A stretch of 55,550 nt of DNA from positions 1 to 55,550 of the forward strand of contig JADFUR010000010.1 of the NCBI GenBank assembly GCA_015222055.1, given 5' to 3'. Numbering within the stretch: the stretch's first letter is position 1; each line of letters begins with the position of its first letter. The DNA comes from Bacteroidota bacterium (GTDB taxonomy: Bacteria > Bacteroidota > Bacteroidia > Bacteroidales > B39-G9). The position numbers were made by a program, and so were the translations under genes. The notes under the pieces are model-generated. The model worked only from the letters and a program-made list of their open reading frames with translations, ran no database searches and was not told the DNA's origin. Of this stretch, positions 8,609 to 18,175 are shown in pieces.

Positions 8609-11600
8609 ATGATTAAAAAAGTACAATATGTTGTACTGACCGCATTGTTGAGTTTGCTAATTTCAAGCACTTTTGCACAATCAGGTATGGTGAAAGGAAC
8701 CGTTGCCGATTTGAAGGGTGAGGTACTTATAGGAGCAAATGTATATATTGAAGGAATGACAACAAAGGGAACTATTACAGATGTTAATGGAAATTTTATT
8801 CTTGAAAATGTTCCTGTAGGACAGGTTAAAATAATTTCCAGTTTTATTGGATATCTGAATGAAGAAAAAATTGTTGCTGTTATTGATGGCAAAACTGCTT
8901 CGGTTGATTTTGTTTTAGATGAAGACATTATGCAACTTGATGAACTGGTTGTTATTGGTTATGGTACCAAACGAAAAAGAGACATAACAAGTTCTATTGT
9001 TAAAGTTAAATCTGAAGAAATGGAAAATGTTTCTGTCCCTACTTTTGAATCTGCATTACAAGGACGTACAACTGGTGTTCAGGTTACATCAGATAATGGT
9101 ATGGCAGGCGGAGGTGTTACAATTCGTGTTCGTGGTACTTCATCATTAATGGCAAGTAGTCAACCTTTATATGTTGTTGACGGTGTTCCAATTATTACCG
9201 GAAGTTATACTACAGATAATGGTTTTCCTGACAAATCTAATGCTTTAGCTCAGATTGATCCTTCAGACATTGAATCAATTCAAGTTTTGAAAGATGCTTC
9301 TGCTGCAGCTATTTACGGGGCTCGTTCTGCTAATGGAGTTGTGTTAATTACAACAAAACATGGAAAACAAGGAAAAACAAAATTTAATGTTGGATATTAC
9401 TCTGGAATGTCAGATATTACTAATAAACTTGATATATTAGATGGGTCTGATTATTTAAAATATACTAAACAAGCATGGACTAATTCAAATAAAGGAACTG
9501 AGCAACAATATTATGAGAATTTACCTTTTAATATTTATAATCCTAGCATTACAGTAAATCCAGATTATTCCGGGGATACTGATGGTGGCGTTTATCGAAC
9601 TAATAAAGATGTTATTGATAATACGAATACGGATTGGATAGATTTAATGCTTCGTAAAGGAAATGTTCAGCAAGCGAATGTTTCTGCTAGCGGTGGTGAT
9701 GCAAAAACTACTTATTATCTTGGTGGTTCTTATCGCGACGAAAAAGGTGTTATTATTTCTAATGCGTTTAAACGTGTTAATGGTAGAATGAATTTAGAGC
9801 ATAAAGCTACAGAGAAGTTTTCTTTTGGTTCTGATATTGCTTTAACTTACACCGAAAACAATAGAGTTCCAACAGGTTGGGCTGGTGGACTTGGTACCGC
9901 ACAAAGTCGTTCGTTACCTATTATGCCGGTTTATAATGCTGATGGTTCTTTTTTCGCTCCTCGAAGTGGTGTAAATCCAATTGCAGAAGATGCTAATCTC
10001 AATTATCAAGCAAATACAATGTCTATTCTAGGTAAAATTTTTGCTAAATATAAAATTACTGATGATTTGACATTTAACGCAGACTTTGGACTAAACAATT
10101 TATATTTGCGTGAAAATAAGTATGTTGGAACTATTATTCAAGAAGATGCTTTTTCAATGGATAGAAGAGTGGAAGTAAATAGTTACAATACAAATACTAC
10201 CTTAAATTATGATAAAAATTTTGGTGAGGACCATCATTTAACTGCTATGGCAGGTATGTCAGTTCAAAAAAATAATCAATATGAGAGTGAATTTAATTCT
10301 TCACAATTTCCAAGCCCAACGCTTCAAAATCCGAACAGTGGTGTTAAAAAGGGTGGTTATGATTATGAGACTGAATACGGTTTTATTTCATATTTCAATA
10401 GAGAATCATATTCTTATAAAGGTAAATATTTAGCTTCATTTAGTCTTAGATTTGATGGCTCTTCTCGTTTTGGTTTGAATAATCAATATGGATGGTTCCC
10501 ATCAGGTTCTGTTGGATGGATTATTTCTGATGAAGGATTTATGGAAGGCGTTTCTTTTTTGTCATTATTAAAACTTAGAGGTAGTTATGGGCTTACCGGT
10601 AATGCCGAGATAGGTGACTATAGATCTTTTGGAACTTATTACACTACTCAGTATAATGGAGAATCTGGTATTGGTGTAGGAAATATTGCAAACCCAGATC
10701 TTGGTTGGGAAAAAACATCTCAGACTGATGTCGGTATTGATTACGCTTTCTTAGCAGGACGAATTTCGGGAGGGTTTGATTATTATTATAAATATACTAC
10801 AGAAATGCTTCTTAATGTTAATGTACCTCAAACGAGCGGATCGTCAAGCGTTATTCAAAACGTTGGTAAAATGAAAAATAGTGGTGTCGAATTTTTTATT
10901 GATGCACGAATATTGACAGGTGATTTCAATTGGACAACAAATTTTAATATTGGTCATAACGCAAATGAAATTATTGATATAAATGGACAAATATTATCAG
11001 GTGAAAATTTCGGTAATAATTTTGCTATTGAAGGCAAACCTATCGGTTCATGGAGATTGGTTGAATATGCAGGTGTAGATGAAACAACAGGACAACCATT
11101 GTTTATTAATCAAGAAACAGGCGAAGCCACTTCTGAATATAATTACGATAGAGATGCTATAGTTACAGGGAATCCTTATCCTGATTTTTATGGAGGGTTA
11201 AACAATTCATTTACATTCAAAAATTTTGATTTTAGTGCATTGTTTACATTTTCTTCTGGACAAGATGTTTATCGTGATGATGCCAAATTTTTTCAAGGTG
11301 GTAATATAGGTAGTAACTGGAATCAAATGCAAATTGTTGAAGATAGTTGGCAAAGTTCCGGTGACAAAACAGATGAACCACAATTATCGTGGGATGGTGC
11401 TGGTTCAACTTATAACACTACTCATTATTTAAGTGAAGCATCATACATTAGATTAAAAACTTTATCTTTTGGATATACTTTACCTAGATCTTTTGCAAAA
11501 CGTTTAAAAATTGATAAAGCAAGATTTTATATTAATGGACAAAATCTTTTAACTTTTACTAATTATCCAGGTTGGGATCCTGAAGTTAATAGAGATGGTT

Positions 11601-11683
11601 CAGGTAATATTACTCAAGGGGTAACTTATTTAAGTCCACCTCAAATTAAAACCTTGACTTTTGGTTTAACTTTAAATTTTTAG
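8609..11683 (+). CDS. SusC/RagA-type TonB-linked outer-membrane transporter
   Basis: This 1024-residue protein is full length for a SusC. The start at 8609 is chosen because it gives a clean signal peptide (MIKKVQYVVLTALLSLLISSTFAQ) and lies just after a -7 element; the frame is open to 8459 by chance. After the signal comes a carboxypeptidase-D-like regulatory domain (about 27-110: VKGTVADLKGEVLIGANVYI). The DELVVIGYGTKRKRDITSS segment and the plug domain (about 110-230, LYVVDGVP, ASAAAIYGARSANGVVLITTK) follow, then a 22-strand barrel ending LTFGLTLNF. With the SusD lid it imports oligosaccharides using TonB energy. Downstream maltose genes suggest maltose or maltodextrin as substrate. Confidence 0.95.
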   Translation: MIKKVQYVVLTALLSLLISSTFAQSGMVKGTVADLKGEVLIGANVYIEGMTTKGTITDVNGNFILENVPVGQVKIISSFIGYLNEEKIVAVIDGKTASVDFVLDEDIMQLDELVVIGYGTKRKRDITSSIVKVKSEEMENVSVPTFESALQGRTTGVQVTSDNGMAGGGVTIRVRGTSSLMASSQPLYVVDGVPIITGSYTTDNGFPDKSNALAQIDPSDIESIQVLKDASAAAIYGARSANGVVLITTKHGKQGKTKFNVGYYSGMSDITNKLDILDGSDYLKYTKQAWTNSNKGTEQQYYENLPFNIYNPSITVNPDYSGDTDGGVYRTNKDVIDNTNTDWIDLMLRKGNVQQANVSASGGDAKTTYYLGGSYRDEKGVIISNAFKRVNGRMNLEHKATEKFSFGSDIALTYTENNRVPTGWAGGLGTAQSRSLPIMPVYNADGSFFAPRSGVNPIAEDANLNYQANTMSILGKIFAKYKITDDLTFNADFGLNNLYLRENKYVGTIIQEDAFSMDRRVEVNSYNTNTTLNYDKNFGEDHHLTAMAGMSVQKNNQYESEFNSSQFPSPTLQNPNSGVKKGGYDYETEYGFISYFNRESYSYKGKYLASFSLRFDGSSRFGLNNQYGWFPSGSVGWIISDEGFMEGVSFLSLLKLRGSYGLTGNAEIGDYRSFGTYYTTQYNGESGIGVGNIANPDLGWEKTSQTDVGIDYAFLAGRISGGFDYYYKYTTEMLLNVNVPQTSGSSSVIQNVGKMKNSGVEFFIDARILTGDFNWTTNFNIGHNANEIIDINGQILSGENFGNNFAIEGKPIGSWRLVEYAGVDETTGQPLFINQETGEATSEYNYDRDAIVTGNPYPDFYGGLNNSFTFKNFDFSALFTFSSGQDVYRDDAKFFQGGNIGSNWNQMQIVEDSWQSSGDKTDEPQLSWDGAGSTYNTTHYLSEASYIRLKTLSFGYTLPRSFAKRLKIDKARFYINGQNLLTFTNYPGWDPEVNRDGSGNITQGVTYLSPPQIKTLTFGLTLNF

Positions 11684-11704
11684 AAACTTTTAAACGATAA
11701 TAAG

Positions 11705-13039
11705 ATGAAAAAAATAAATAAATTATTAGTAATAGTTGCTGTAATTTCCATAATATTTACTTCATGTTCTGATGTTTTGGATGTTGAACCAAAAATGGAG
11801 CTGTCTGACCAGACTGCTTTAACAACTACTTTTGGTTTACAAACAGCAATAATTGGAGCCTATGACAGACTTCAATCAGGAAATCTATATGGTGGACGTA
11901 TTTGGGTTGCTGGTGATATGCTGGCTGAGAATGTTCAAAAGTCAGGTCAAAGTGCTCTTGTTTATGAGGAAATTCAGATGATGAATAAAAACATGAGTCC
12001 TGATAATTTAATAACAGCCGAGTTTTGGTCAAATGCTTACACTACAATAAATCTTGTTAATCAAGTTATTGCTGCTATTCCAGAAGTTGAGGCATCCGGT
12101 GATGTTGATATTATAGATAGCAAAGACAGAATTGAAGGTGAAGCATTATTTATCAGAGCTTTGCTTGATTTCGATTTAGTTAGGTATATAGGTAATACTA
12201 AAACAGGTGAAGGTGTCCCTTTAATAACAGAACCTACAGGTGTTGAAGGAAAACCAGCAAGAGCTACTATTGATTTGGTATATTCACAAGTAATTAAAGA
12301 TTTAAAAAGAGCTGCTGTTTTATTACCTGAAGTAAATGATGATAGAGCAACTAGTTGGGCTGCTAAAGCATTGCTTTCTCGTGTTTATTTCTTCCAAAAA
12401 GATTATACTAATGCTGCAATTCAAGCAACAGATGTTATTGAAAATAGTGGTTTTGAATTAGCTGATAGTGTACAAAAAAATTACACTCCTAATCTTTCAA
12501 AAGAAATTATTTTTGCTATAATGAGTACTCCCACAGATGTAAGTTGCGGAACTTTGAACATGTATTACAGAATAAAAAGCACACCTCGATTTTCTCCTTC
12601 AAATGACATTATTAGCTATATGACTTATGGCGGAAATACTGACCAACGATTGTTGCAATTTTTCACTAAAGAAAGTGACGGTAAATTCTACACTAAAAAA
12701 TTTGACGACAGATATATGAATGTTCCTGTAATTAGACTTGCAGAATTATATCTTACTCGAGCAGAATCCAGATTTAACATTAATCCGTCAGACACAGTTA
12801 TTCTTCATGATATTAATGTTATTAGAAAAAGAGCAAATTTAACTGATTTAACAGCGGTAACGAGTACTGCAATTTATCTTGAAAGAACTAAAGAATTAGT
12901 TTTTGAAGGTGATAATTTTTTTAACATGAAACGTTTAGAAAAGAAAATTGCCGGTTATGAGTGGAACGATGTAAAATTACTTTTTAAAATACCACAAAGA
13001 GAAAGAGATGTAAACCCAAATTTAACTCAAAACGAATAG
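11705..13039 (+). CDS. SusD/RagB-type nutrient-binding lipoprotein
   Basis: A 444-residue surface lipoprotein with signal peptide and lipobox (FTSC, Cys about 21), followed by Ser-Asp-Val-Leu-Asp as is common for surface-exported Bacteroidota lipoproteins. The tetratricopeptide-like helices are seen at the EALFIRALLDFDLVRYIG and AKALLSRVYFFQKDYTNAAI segments. The C-terminal family motifs are PVIRLAELYLTRAES and ERTKELVFEGDNFFNMKR. It is the lid of the SusC transporter encoded 21 bases upstream. At 444 residues it is on the short side for the family. The operon ends in a strong terminator at 13051-13082. Confidence 0.95.
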   Translation: MKKINKLLVIVAVISIIFTSCSDVLDVEPKMELSDQTALTTTFGLQTAIIGAYDRLQSGNLYGGRIWVAGDMLAENVQKSGQSALVYEEIQMMNKNMSPDNLITAEFWSNAYTTINLVNQVIAAIPEVEASGDVDIIDSKDRIEGEALFIRALLDFDLVRYIGNTKTGEGVPLITEPTGVEGKPARATIDLVYSQVIKDLKRAAVLLPEVNDDRATSWAAKALLSRVYFFQKDYTNAAIQATDVIENSGFELADSVQKNYTPNLSKEIIFAIMSTPTDVSCGTLNMYYRIKSTPRFSPSNDIISYMTYGGNTDQRLLQFFTKESDGKFYTKKFDDRYMNVPVIRLAELYLTRAESRFNINPSDTVILHDINVIRKRANLTDLTAVTSTAIYLERTKELVFEGDNFFNMKRLEKKIAGYEWNDVKLLFKIPQRERDVNPNLTQNE

Positions 13040-13050
13040 TTAATATGTAT

Positions 13051-13082
13051 AAAAAAGATGGCTTTTCTGAGTCGTCTTTTTT
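13051..13082 (+). terminator. Terminator after susD
   Basis: A 12-bp stem, AAAAAAGATGGC with GTCGTCTTTTTT (two G-T pairs), closes an 8-base loop and ends in a T-run that continues with TTATTTTTT. It separates the susCD transcript from the MFS-pgmB-mapA genes or attenuates read-through. Confidence 0.75.
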
Positions 13083-13137
13083 ATTTTTTAATTAAGAATT
13101 TGTTTAATAATAATATTGTGGAATAAAAAATACATCG

Positions 13138-14640
13138 ATGAAAAAAAAACCGAAATTAAATTTTTGGCAAATTTGGAATATGAGTTTTGGTTTTCTTGGA
13201 ATTCAATTCGGGTTTGCTCTACAGAATGCAAATGTGAGTCGAATTTTTGAAACTCTCGGAGCAAAAATTGAAGATATACCAATTCTTTGGATTGCAGCTC
13301 CTGTAACAGGCTTACTCATTCAACCAATAATAGGACATTACAGCGATAAAACTTGGTCTCGATGGGGGCGCCGCCGTCCATATTTTTTAGTAGGAGCCAT
13401 TTTAGCATCTTTAGCTTTGTTTGTTATGCCAAACTCACCCGCATTGTGGATAGCTGCAGGTATGTTATGGATTATGGATGCATGTATTAATATCTCAATG
13501 GAGCCTTTTCGTGCATTTGTTGGAGATATGTTGCCTTCTGAACAAAGAACAAAGGGCTTTGCTATGCAAAGTTTCTTTATAGGAACTGGTGCTATTGTTG
13601 CTTCCTTTTTGCCTTATATTTTGACTAATTGGTTTAATATTGCAAATGAAGCACCAAAAGGAATTATTCCAGATTCTGTAAAATATTCTTTTTATCTTGG
13701 CGGTGCTGTGTTTATTCTTGCTGTTTTATGGACGGTAATAAGAACTAAAGAATACTCTCCCGAGCAACTAAAAGAATTTGCAGAAGAAGAAGAAATTAGT
13801 AAAGATAAACATCTCGCAGAAGAACTGAATTCTAATTATGAATCAAAAAAACAATTAAAAACAGGTTTAATAGCAACAATTGTAGGATTGATAATTACGG
13901 TGGTTCTTTATTTTATAAATGTTGAAGCAGAAGTATATATTTTTTCTATCGGCATAACAGTATATGGTTTAATTCAGTTAATTTCATTTTTGTTTTTAAG
14001 AAAAACAAAAATGAATGGACTTACTGAAATAATGACTGATTTTAATAATATTCCAAAAACTATGAAACAGTTGGCTTTTGTTCAATTTTTTTCATGGTTT
14101 GCTTTGTTTGCCATGTGGATTTATACCACTGCCGGAGTTACTGAACATATTTACCACACAACAGATGCAACTTCTGCATTGTATAACGAAGGTGCAAATT
14201 GGGTTGGTGTAGCTTTTGGTATTTATAATGGTTTTGCTGCAGCTTTTGCATTTTTACTTGTTTATATGGCAAAGAAAACGAATAGAAAAATTACTCATTC
14301 AATATCATTATTAGTTGGTGGTTTAAGTTTGGCATCAATTTACCTTATTAATGATCCTTCGTGGTTACTTCTTCCTTTTGTTGGTATAGGAATGGCTTGG
14401 GCAAGTATTTTGGCAATGCCTTATGCAATTCTCACAGGAGCTCTTCCTCATAATAAGATGGGTGTCTTTATGGGGATATTTAATTTTTTTATTGTAATAC
14501 CACAAATATTAGCAGCTAGTTTGCTTGGGTTTATAACTAAAACAGTTTTCCATGAACATGCAATATACGCTTTAATTTTAGGAGGAATTTCTATGCTTAT
14601 TGCTGCAGTATTAGTCTTGTTTGTTGAAGATAAAAATTAA
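13138..14640 (+). CDS. MFS sugar transporter (GPH/SLC45-like, probably maltose)
   Basis: A 500-residue inner-membrane carrier with about 12 TM helices. The loop between TM2 and TM3 carries GHYSDKTWSRWGRRRPY (about 66-82), whose RWGRRRP block is characteristic of sucrose/maltose:cation symporters of the SLC45 type. A charged cytoplasmic loop (about 205-240, rich in Glu and Lys) joins the two halves. It lies between the susCD operon and the maltose phosphorylase genes, so it most likely brings maltose into the cytoplasm by cation symport. Substrate is inferred from context. Confidence 0.88.
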   Translation: MKKKPKLNFWQIWNMSFGFLGIQFGFALQNANVSRIFETLGAKIEDIPILWIAAPVTGLLIQPIIGHYSDKTWSRWGRRRPYFLVGAILASLALFVMPNSPALWIAAGMLWIMDACINISMEPFRAFVGDMLPSEQRTKGFAMQSFFIGTGAIVASFLPYILTNWFNIANEAPKGIIPDSVKYSFYLGGAVFILAVLWTVIRTKEYSPEQLKEFAEEEEISKDKHLAEELNSNYESKKQLKTGLIATIVGLIITVVLYFINVEAEVYIFSIGITVYGLIQLISFLFLRKTKMNGLTEIMTDFNNIPKTMKQLAFVQFFSWFALFAMWIYTTAGVTEHIYHTTDATSALYNEGANWVGVAFGIYNGFAAAFAFLLVYMAKKTNRKITHSISLLVGGLSLASIYLINDPSWLLLPFVGIGMAWASILAMPYAILTGALPHNKMGVFMGIFNFFIVIPQILAASLLGFITKTVFHEHAIYALILGGISMLIAAVLVLFVEDKN

Positions 14641-14729
14641 ATATGTAATGTTGCATTATAAAATTCACAGTATACTGCAATAGTTTTTTGATGTTAATTA
14701 TTAATCATCTAATTAGTAATTTTATTTAG

Positions 14730-15419
14730 ATGATTATGAAAAATAAAAAGAAATTAAAAATGACTGAAATTGAAGCTTGTATATTCGATTTAGACGGAGT
14801 GATTGTTGATACTGCTAAATATCATTATCTGGCTTGGAAGCGACTTGCTAAAGAATTAGATTTTGATTTTTCTAAAAATGACAACGAGCAACTAAAAGGC
14901 GTTAGTCGTATGACATCCTTAGATAATTTGCTTGGAATTGGAAAATTATCTTTTTCGCAAGAAGAAAAGCTGAAATTAGCAGAAAAAAAAAATTTTTGGT
15001 ATGTTGAATATATAACAAAAATGACACCCGAAGAGATACTTCCGGGAGTAATTGAGTTTATAAATACTCTTCGTGAAAACAAAATTAAAATTGCTCTTGC
15101 ATCTGCAAGTAAAAATGCCGTTAAAATATTAAATCAAATAAATATGATGAATTATTTTGACGTAATTATTGATGGCACTAAAGTTAAAGAGGCAAAACCA
15201 AATCCAGAAGTGTTTTTAAAAAGTGCTGAGGAATTAGGAATCGAACCAAAATATTGTGTCGTTTTTGAAGATGCTGTTGCAGGTATTCAAGCTGCTATTA
15301 ATGCTCAAATGAATAATGTCGGTATTGGTACTTCTGATATTTTGACAAAGGCCGATTATGTGATGAATAGTTTTGAGAACTTTAATTTCGACCAATTAAG
15401 AAAATATTTTATAAAGTAA
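14730..15419 (+). CDS. pgmB: Beta-phosphoglucomutase (HAD superfamily)
   Basis: A 229-residue HAD hydrolase-fold enzyme with C1 cap. The nucleophile and general acid are in FDLDGVIVDTAKYH near the N-terminus (D20 and D22 from this start). The family cap motif LKGVSRMTSLDNLL, motif II LASASKN, the Lys in TKVKEAKPNPEVFL and motif IV VFEDAVAGIQAA are all present. It converts beta-glucose 1-phosphate to glucose 6-phosphate. It ends 6 bases before the GH65 phosphorylase gene, which makes that substrate. The start may instead be the Met at 14760 (MTEIEACIFD), which fits the usual family length better. Confidence 0.93.
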   Translation: MIMKNKKKLKMTEIEACIFDLDGVIVDTAKYHYLAWKRLAKELDFDFSKNDNEQLKGVSRMTSLDNLLGIGKLSFSQEEKLKLAEKKNFWYVEYITKMTPEEILPGVIEFINTLRENKIKIALASASKNAVKILNQINMMNYFDVIIDGTKVKEAKPNPEVFLKSAEELGIEPKYCVVFEDAVAGIQAAINAQMNNVGIGTSDILTKADYVMNSFENFNFDQLRKYFIK

Positions 15420-15425
15420 TTAATT

Positions 15426-17735
15426 ATGAAGCAATATTTAGTCCTTGACGAATGGAAAATAATTGAAAAAGGCTTTAAACCTGATTTACAAGAAAGGTCT
15501 GAGAGCATATTTAGTTTGGGAAATGGAAGAATGGGGCAACGTGCTAATTTTGAAGAAAAATACAGTGGCTCATCTTTACAAGGAAATTATGTTGCAGGCA
15601 TTTATTACCCTGATAAAACAAAAGTAGGTTGGTGGAAAAATGGTTATCCTGAGTATTTTGCTAAAGTTTTGAATTCAACCAATTGGAATGGTATTAATGT
15701 GTTAATTGACGATGAAGAGTTAGATCTTTATAAATGCAAAGTAAGTCAGTTTTCAAGAATTTTAAACATGAAAGAAGGTTTTCTTGAAAGAGAATTTGTT
15801 GCTGAATTGAAAAATGGGAAAAAAATTAAAGTTAACTCGAAACGATTTATTAGCATTGTAGATACTGAAATTGCTGCTATTCGTTATTCTGTAACCCCAA
15901 TTAATTTTGATGGAGATATTTCGTTTAAACCATATGTTGATGCAGATGTAGAGAATCAAGATGCTAATTATGAAGAGAAATTTTGGGCGGAAAATGAAAA
16001 AAGAGTCAATAATGACAAGGCTTTTTTAAATGTTAGAACTAAAAAATTAGATTTTCATTTATGCACAGGTATAGCATATAAGATATTTCAAGATGATAAG
16101 AGAGTAAATGTTGATGCAAAGATTGTTGAAAAAGACAAATATATTTCTTTTAATTTTTCTGTTAATTCCAAAAAAAATATTGAAACAGTTGTATATAAGT
16201 ATGTTGCTAATCTTTCATCAGAAAATCATGAAAAAAATATATTAACATCAGAGACCGAAAAAGTTTTAGATAAAGCAATAAATAAATCTTTTTCTAATTT
16301 ATTTGAAGAACAAAAAGACGCTTGGGCTGAAAAGTGGAAAGTGTGTGATATTCAAATAAAAGGAGACATTGCAGCACAGCAGGGAATAAGATTTAACATT
16401 TTTCAATTAAATCAGACATATACGGGTGAAGATGAACGATTGAATATTGGACCTAAAGGGTTTACCGGCGAAAAATATGGAGGAAGCACATATTGGGATA
16501 CTGAAGCTTTTTGCCTACCTTTTTATTTAAGCACAGCAGAATCTCATGTGGCTAAAAATCTCTTACTTTATAGATATAAGCAATTAGGAAAGGCTATTGA
16601 AAATGCTCAAAAATTAGGTTTTGATAATGGTGCTGCTTTATTTCCAATGGTAACTATGAATGGGGAAGAGTGTCATAATGAGTGGGAAATTACTTTCGAA
16701 GAAATTCACAGAAACGGGGCAATTGCTTATGCAATATATAACTATGTCAATTATACAGGAGATAAAGAATATCTTGTTAAATACGGCTTAGAAGTGCTAA
16801 TTGCTATTGCTCGATTTTGGAGTCAACGTATAACATATTCTCAAGAAAAAAATATGTATGTAATGCTTGGTGTTACAGGTCCAAATGAGTATGAAAACAA
16901 TGTTAATAACAATTGGTATACAAATATAATTGCATGTTGGTCAATGAAATATGCATTAGAATCTGCTCTGTTTGTAAGCAATAATTTTTTTGAAGATTAT
17001 CAAAGAATAGTCAAAAATAATAATTTTGATGATGAGTTAGAAATATCTAAATGGAAAGAGATTTGTAACAACATGTATTTTCCTTATGATGAGAAAAAAG
17101 GCATCTTTTTGCAACAAGAGGGATATCTTGATAAGGAACAAATTTTAGTAAAAGATTTAGATAAATCTAATTTGCCAATTAATCAAAATTGGTCATGGGA
17201 TAGAATTTTACGTTCATGTTTTATTAAGCAGGCAGATGTTTTACAGGGTTTGTACAGCTTTGAGCAAAATTATAATTTAGAAACCATTAAAAGAAATTTT
17301 GATTTTTATGAACAAAGAACTGTTCATGAATCATCTCTTTCGCCATGTGTTCATTCAATTATTGCTTCAAAAATTGGGGATAATAAAAAAGCTTATGAGC
17401 TTTATCTAAGAACTTCACGGCTCGATTTGGATGATTATAATGATGAGGTTGCTGAAGGGTGTCATATTACAAGCATGGCAGGAACATGGTTAGCTATTGT
17501 TCAAGGATTTGGTGGTATGCGTGTGAAAAATGGAGAGTTGAATTTTAATCCGACAATTCCAAAACAGTGGGATTCTTATTCGTTTAACATTAATTTTAGA
17601 GGTTATTTATTAAATATAGAAGTATTAAAACAACAAATAGTTCTTACAAATAATAGCATTAAATCAATTGAGATTAATGTTTTTGGAACTAAATATAAAA
17701 TCCAACAAGGGAAATCAATATTTATTAATCATTAA
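15426..17735 (+). CDS. mapA: Glycoside hydrolase family 65 maltose phosphorylase
   Basis: A 769-residue cytoplasmic enzyme with the GH65 plan: N-terminal beta-sandwich (about 1-270), linker helices, an (alpha/alpha)6 barrel (about 315-690) and a small C-terminal sheet. The general-acid Glu is E488 in GPNEYENNVNNNWYTN (485-500), matching the sequence known from Lactobacillus maltose phosphorylase. The substrate-site block GSTYWDTEAFCLPFYL is at 353-368 and the phosphate-site region near HITSMAGTW. It splits maltose with phosphate into glucose and beta-glucose 1-phosphate. The neighbouring beta-phosphoglucomutase agrees with an inverting phosphorylase. Trehalose or kojibiose phosphorylase is a less likely alternative. 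Confidence 0.9.
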   Translation: MKQYLVLDEWKIIEKGFKPDLQERSESIFSLGNGRMGQRANFEEKYSGSSLQGNYVAGIYYPDKTKVGWWKNGYPEYFAKVLNSTNWNGINVLIDDEELDLYKCKVSQFSRILNMKEGFLEREFVAELKNGKKIKVNSKRFISIVDTEIAAIRYSVTPINFDGDISFKPYVDADVENQDANYEEKFWAENEKRVNNDKAFLNVRTKKLDFHLCTGIAYKIFQDDKRVNVDAKIVEKDKYISFNFSVNSKKNIETVVYKYVANLSSENHEKNILTSETEKVLDKAINKSFSNLFEEQKDAWAEKWKVCDIQIKGDIAAQQGIRFNIFQLNQTYTGEDERLNIGPKGFTGEKYGGSTYWDTEAFCLPFYLSTAESHVAKNLLLYRYKQLGKAIENAQKLGFDNGAALFPMVTMNGEECHNEWEITFEEIHRNGAIAYAIYNYVNYTGDKEYLVKYGLEVLIAIARFWSQRITYSQEKNMYVMLGVTGPNEYENNVNNNWYTNIIACWSMKYALESALFVSNNFFEDYQRIVKNNNFDDELEISKWKEICNNMYFPYDEKKGIFLQQEGYLDKEQILVKDLDKSNLPINQNWSWDRILRSCFIKQADVLQGLYSFEQNYNLETIKRNFDFYEQRTVHESSLSPCVHSIIASKIGDNKKAYELYLRTSRLDLDDYNDEVAEGCHITSMAGTWLAIVQGFGGMRVKNGELNFNPTIPKQWDSYSFNINFRGYLLNIEVLKQQIVLTNNSIKSIEINVFGTKYKIQQGKSIFINH

Positions 17736-17767
17736 TTAATTCGTGGTGAGTTTTATGACAAGTATTA

Positions 17768-17799
17768 AAAAAGGGCAGTAATTTTTTACAGCCCTTTTT
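17768..17799. terminator. Bidirectional terminator between mapA and trxA
   Basis: The stem AAAAAGGGC-a-GTAA / TTAC-a-GCCCTTTTT closes a TTTT loop, with one A-A mismatch and T-runs on both strands. It lies between two convergent genes and can end both. Confidence 0.75.
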
Positions 17800-17804
17800 C
17801 TATA

Positions 17805-18122
17805 TTATAAAATTGCATCAAGTTTCGACGCCAATACATTTTTTGGCACAGCTCCAACTTGCTTGTCAGCAATCTCTCCGTTTTTAATAAATAAGATTGT
17901 TGGAATATTTCTTATTCCGTATTTTAACGAGATGTTTGGATTACTATCAACATCAACTTTGCCAATAATTGCTTTACCTTTATAATCTTCAGCTAATTCT
18001 TCAACAATAGGACCTACCATTCTGCATGGTCCACACCACTCTGCCCAAAAATCAAGAACAACAGGTTTGTCCGATTTTAAAATCATTTCGTCAAAATTTG
18101 AATCTGTTATTTCTATTGCCAT
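17805..18122 (-). CDS. trxA: Thioredoxin
   Basis: A 105-residue thioredoxin of standard size. The redox motif WCGPC spans residues 29-33 (C30, C33) and the cis-proline loop is in GIRNIPTILFIKNG. There is no signal peptide, so it is cytoplasmic and reduces protein disulfides (ribonucleotide reductase, peroxiredoxins) using thioredoxin reductase, which is not in this window. A TATTTTTG -7 element lies upstream at 18167-18174, so it has its own promoter although dnaE is just upstream in the same direction. Confidence 0.97.
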   Translation of the reverse strand: MAIEITDSNFDEMILKSDKPVVLDFWAEWCGPCRMVGPIVEELAEDYKGKAIIGKVDVDSNPNISLKYGIRNIPTILFIKNGEIADKQVGAVPKNVLASKLDAIL

Positions 18123-18166
18123 AATATTATTTTTTAGGTTTATAAATGAATGTAAATATATTAATA

Positions 18167-18174
18167 CAAAAATA
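18167..18174 (-). promoter_or_regulatory. -7 promoter element of trxA
   Basis: On the minus strand the sequence reads TATTTTTG, matching TAnnTTTG. It lies 45 bases upstream of the trxA start, just past the dnaE stop codon. Confidence 0.45.
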
Positions 18175-18175
18175 A

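Noticed and set aside
14641-14729. Inverted repeats TTGATG..CATC before pgmB
   Set aside because: Short, AT-only pairs expected by chance in this composition.
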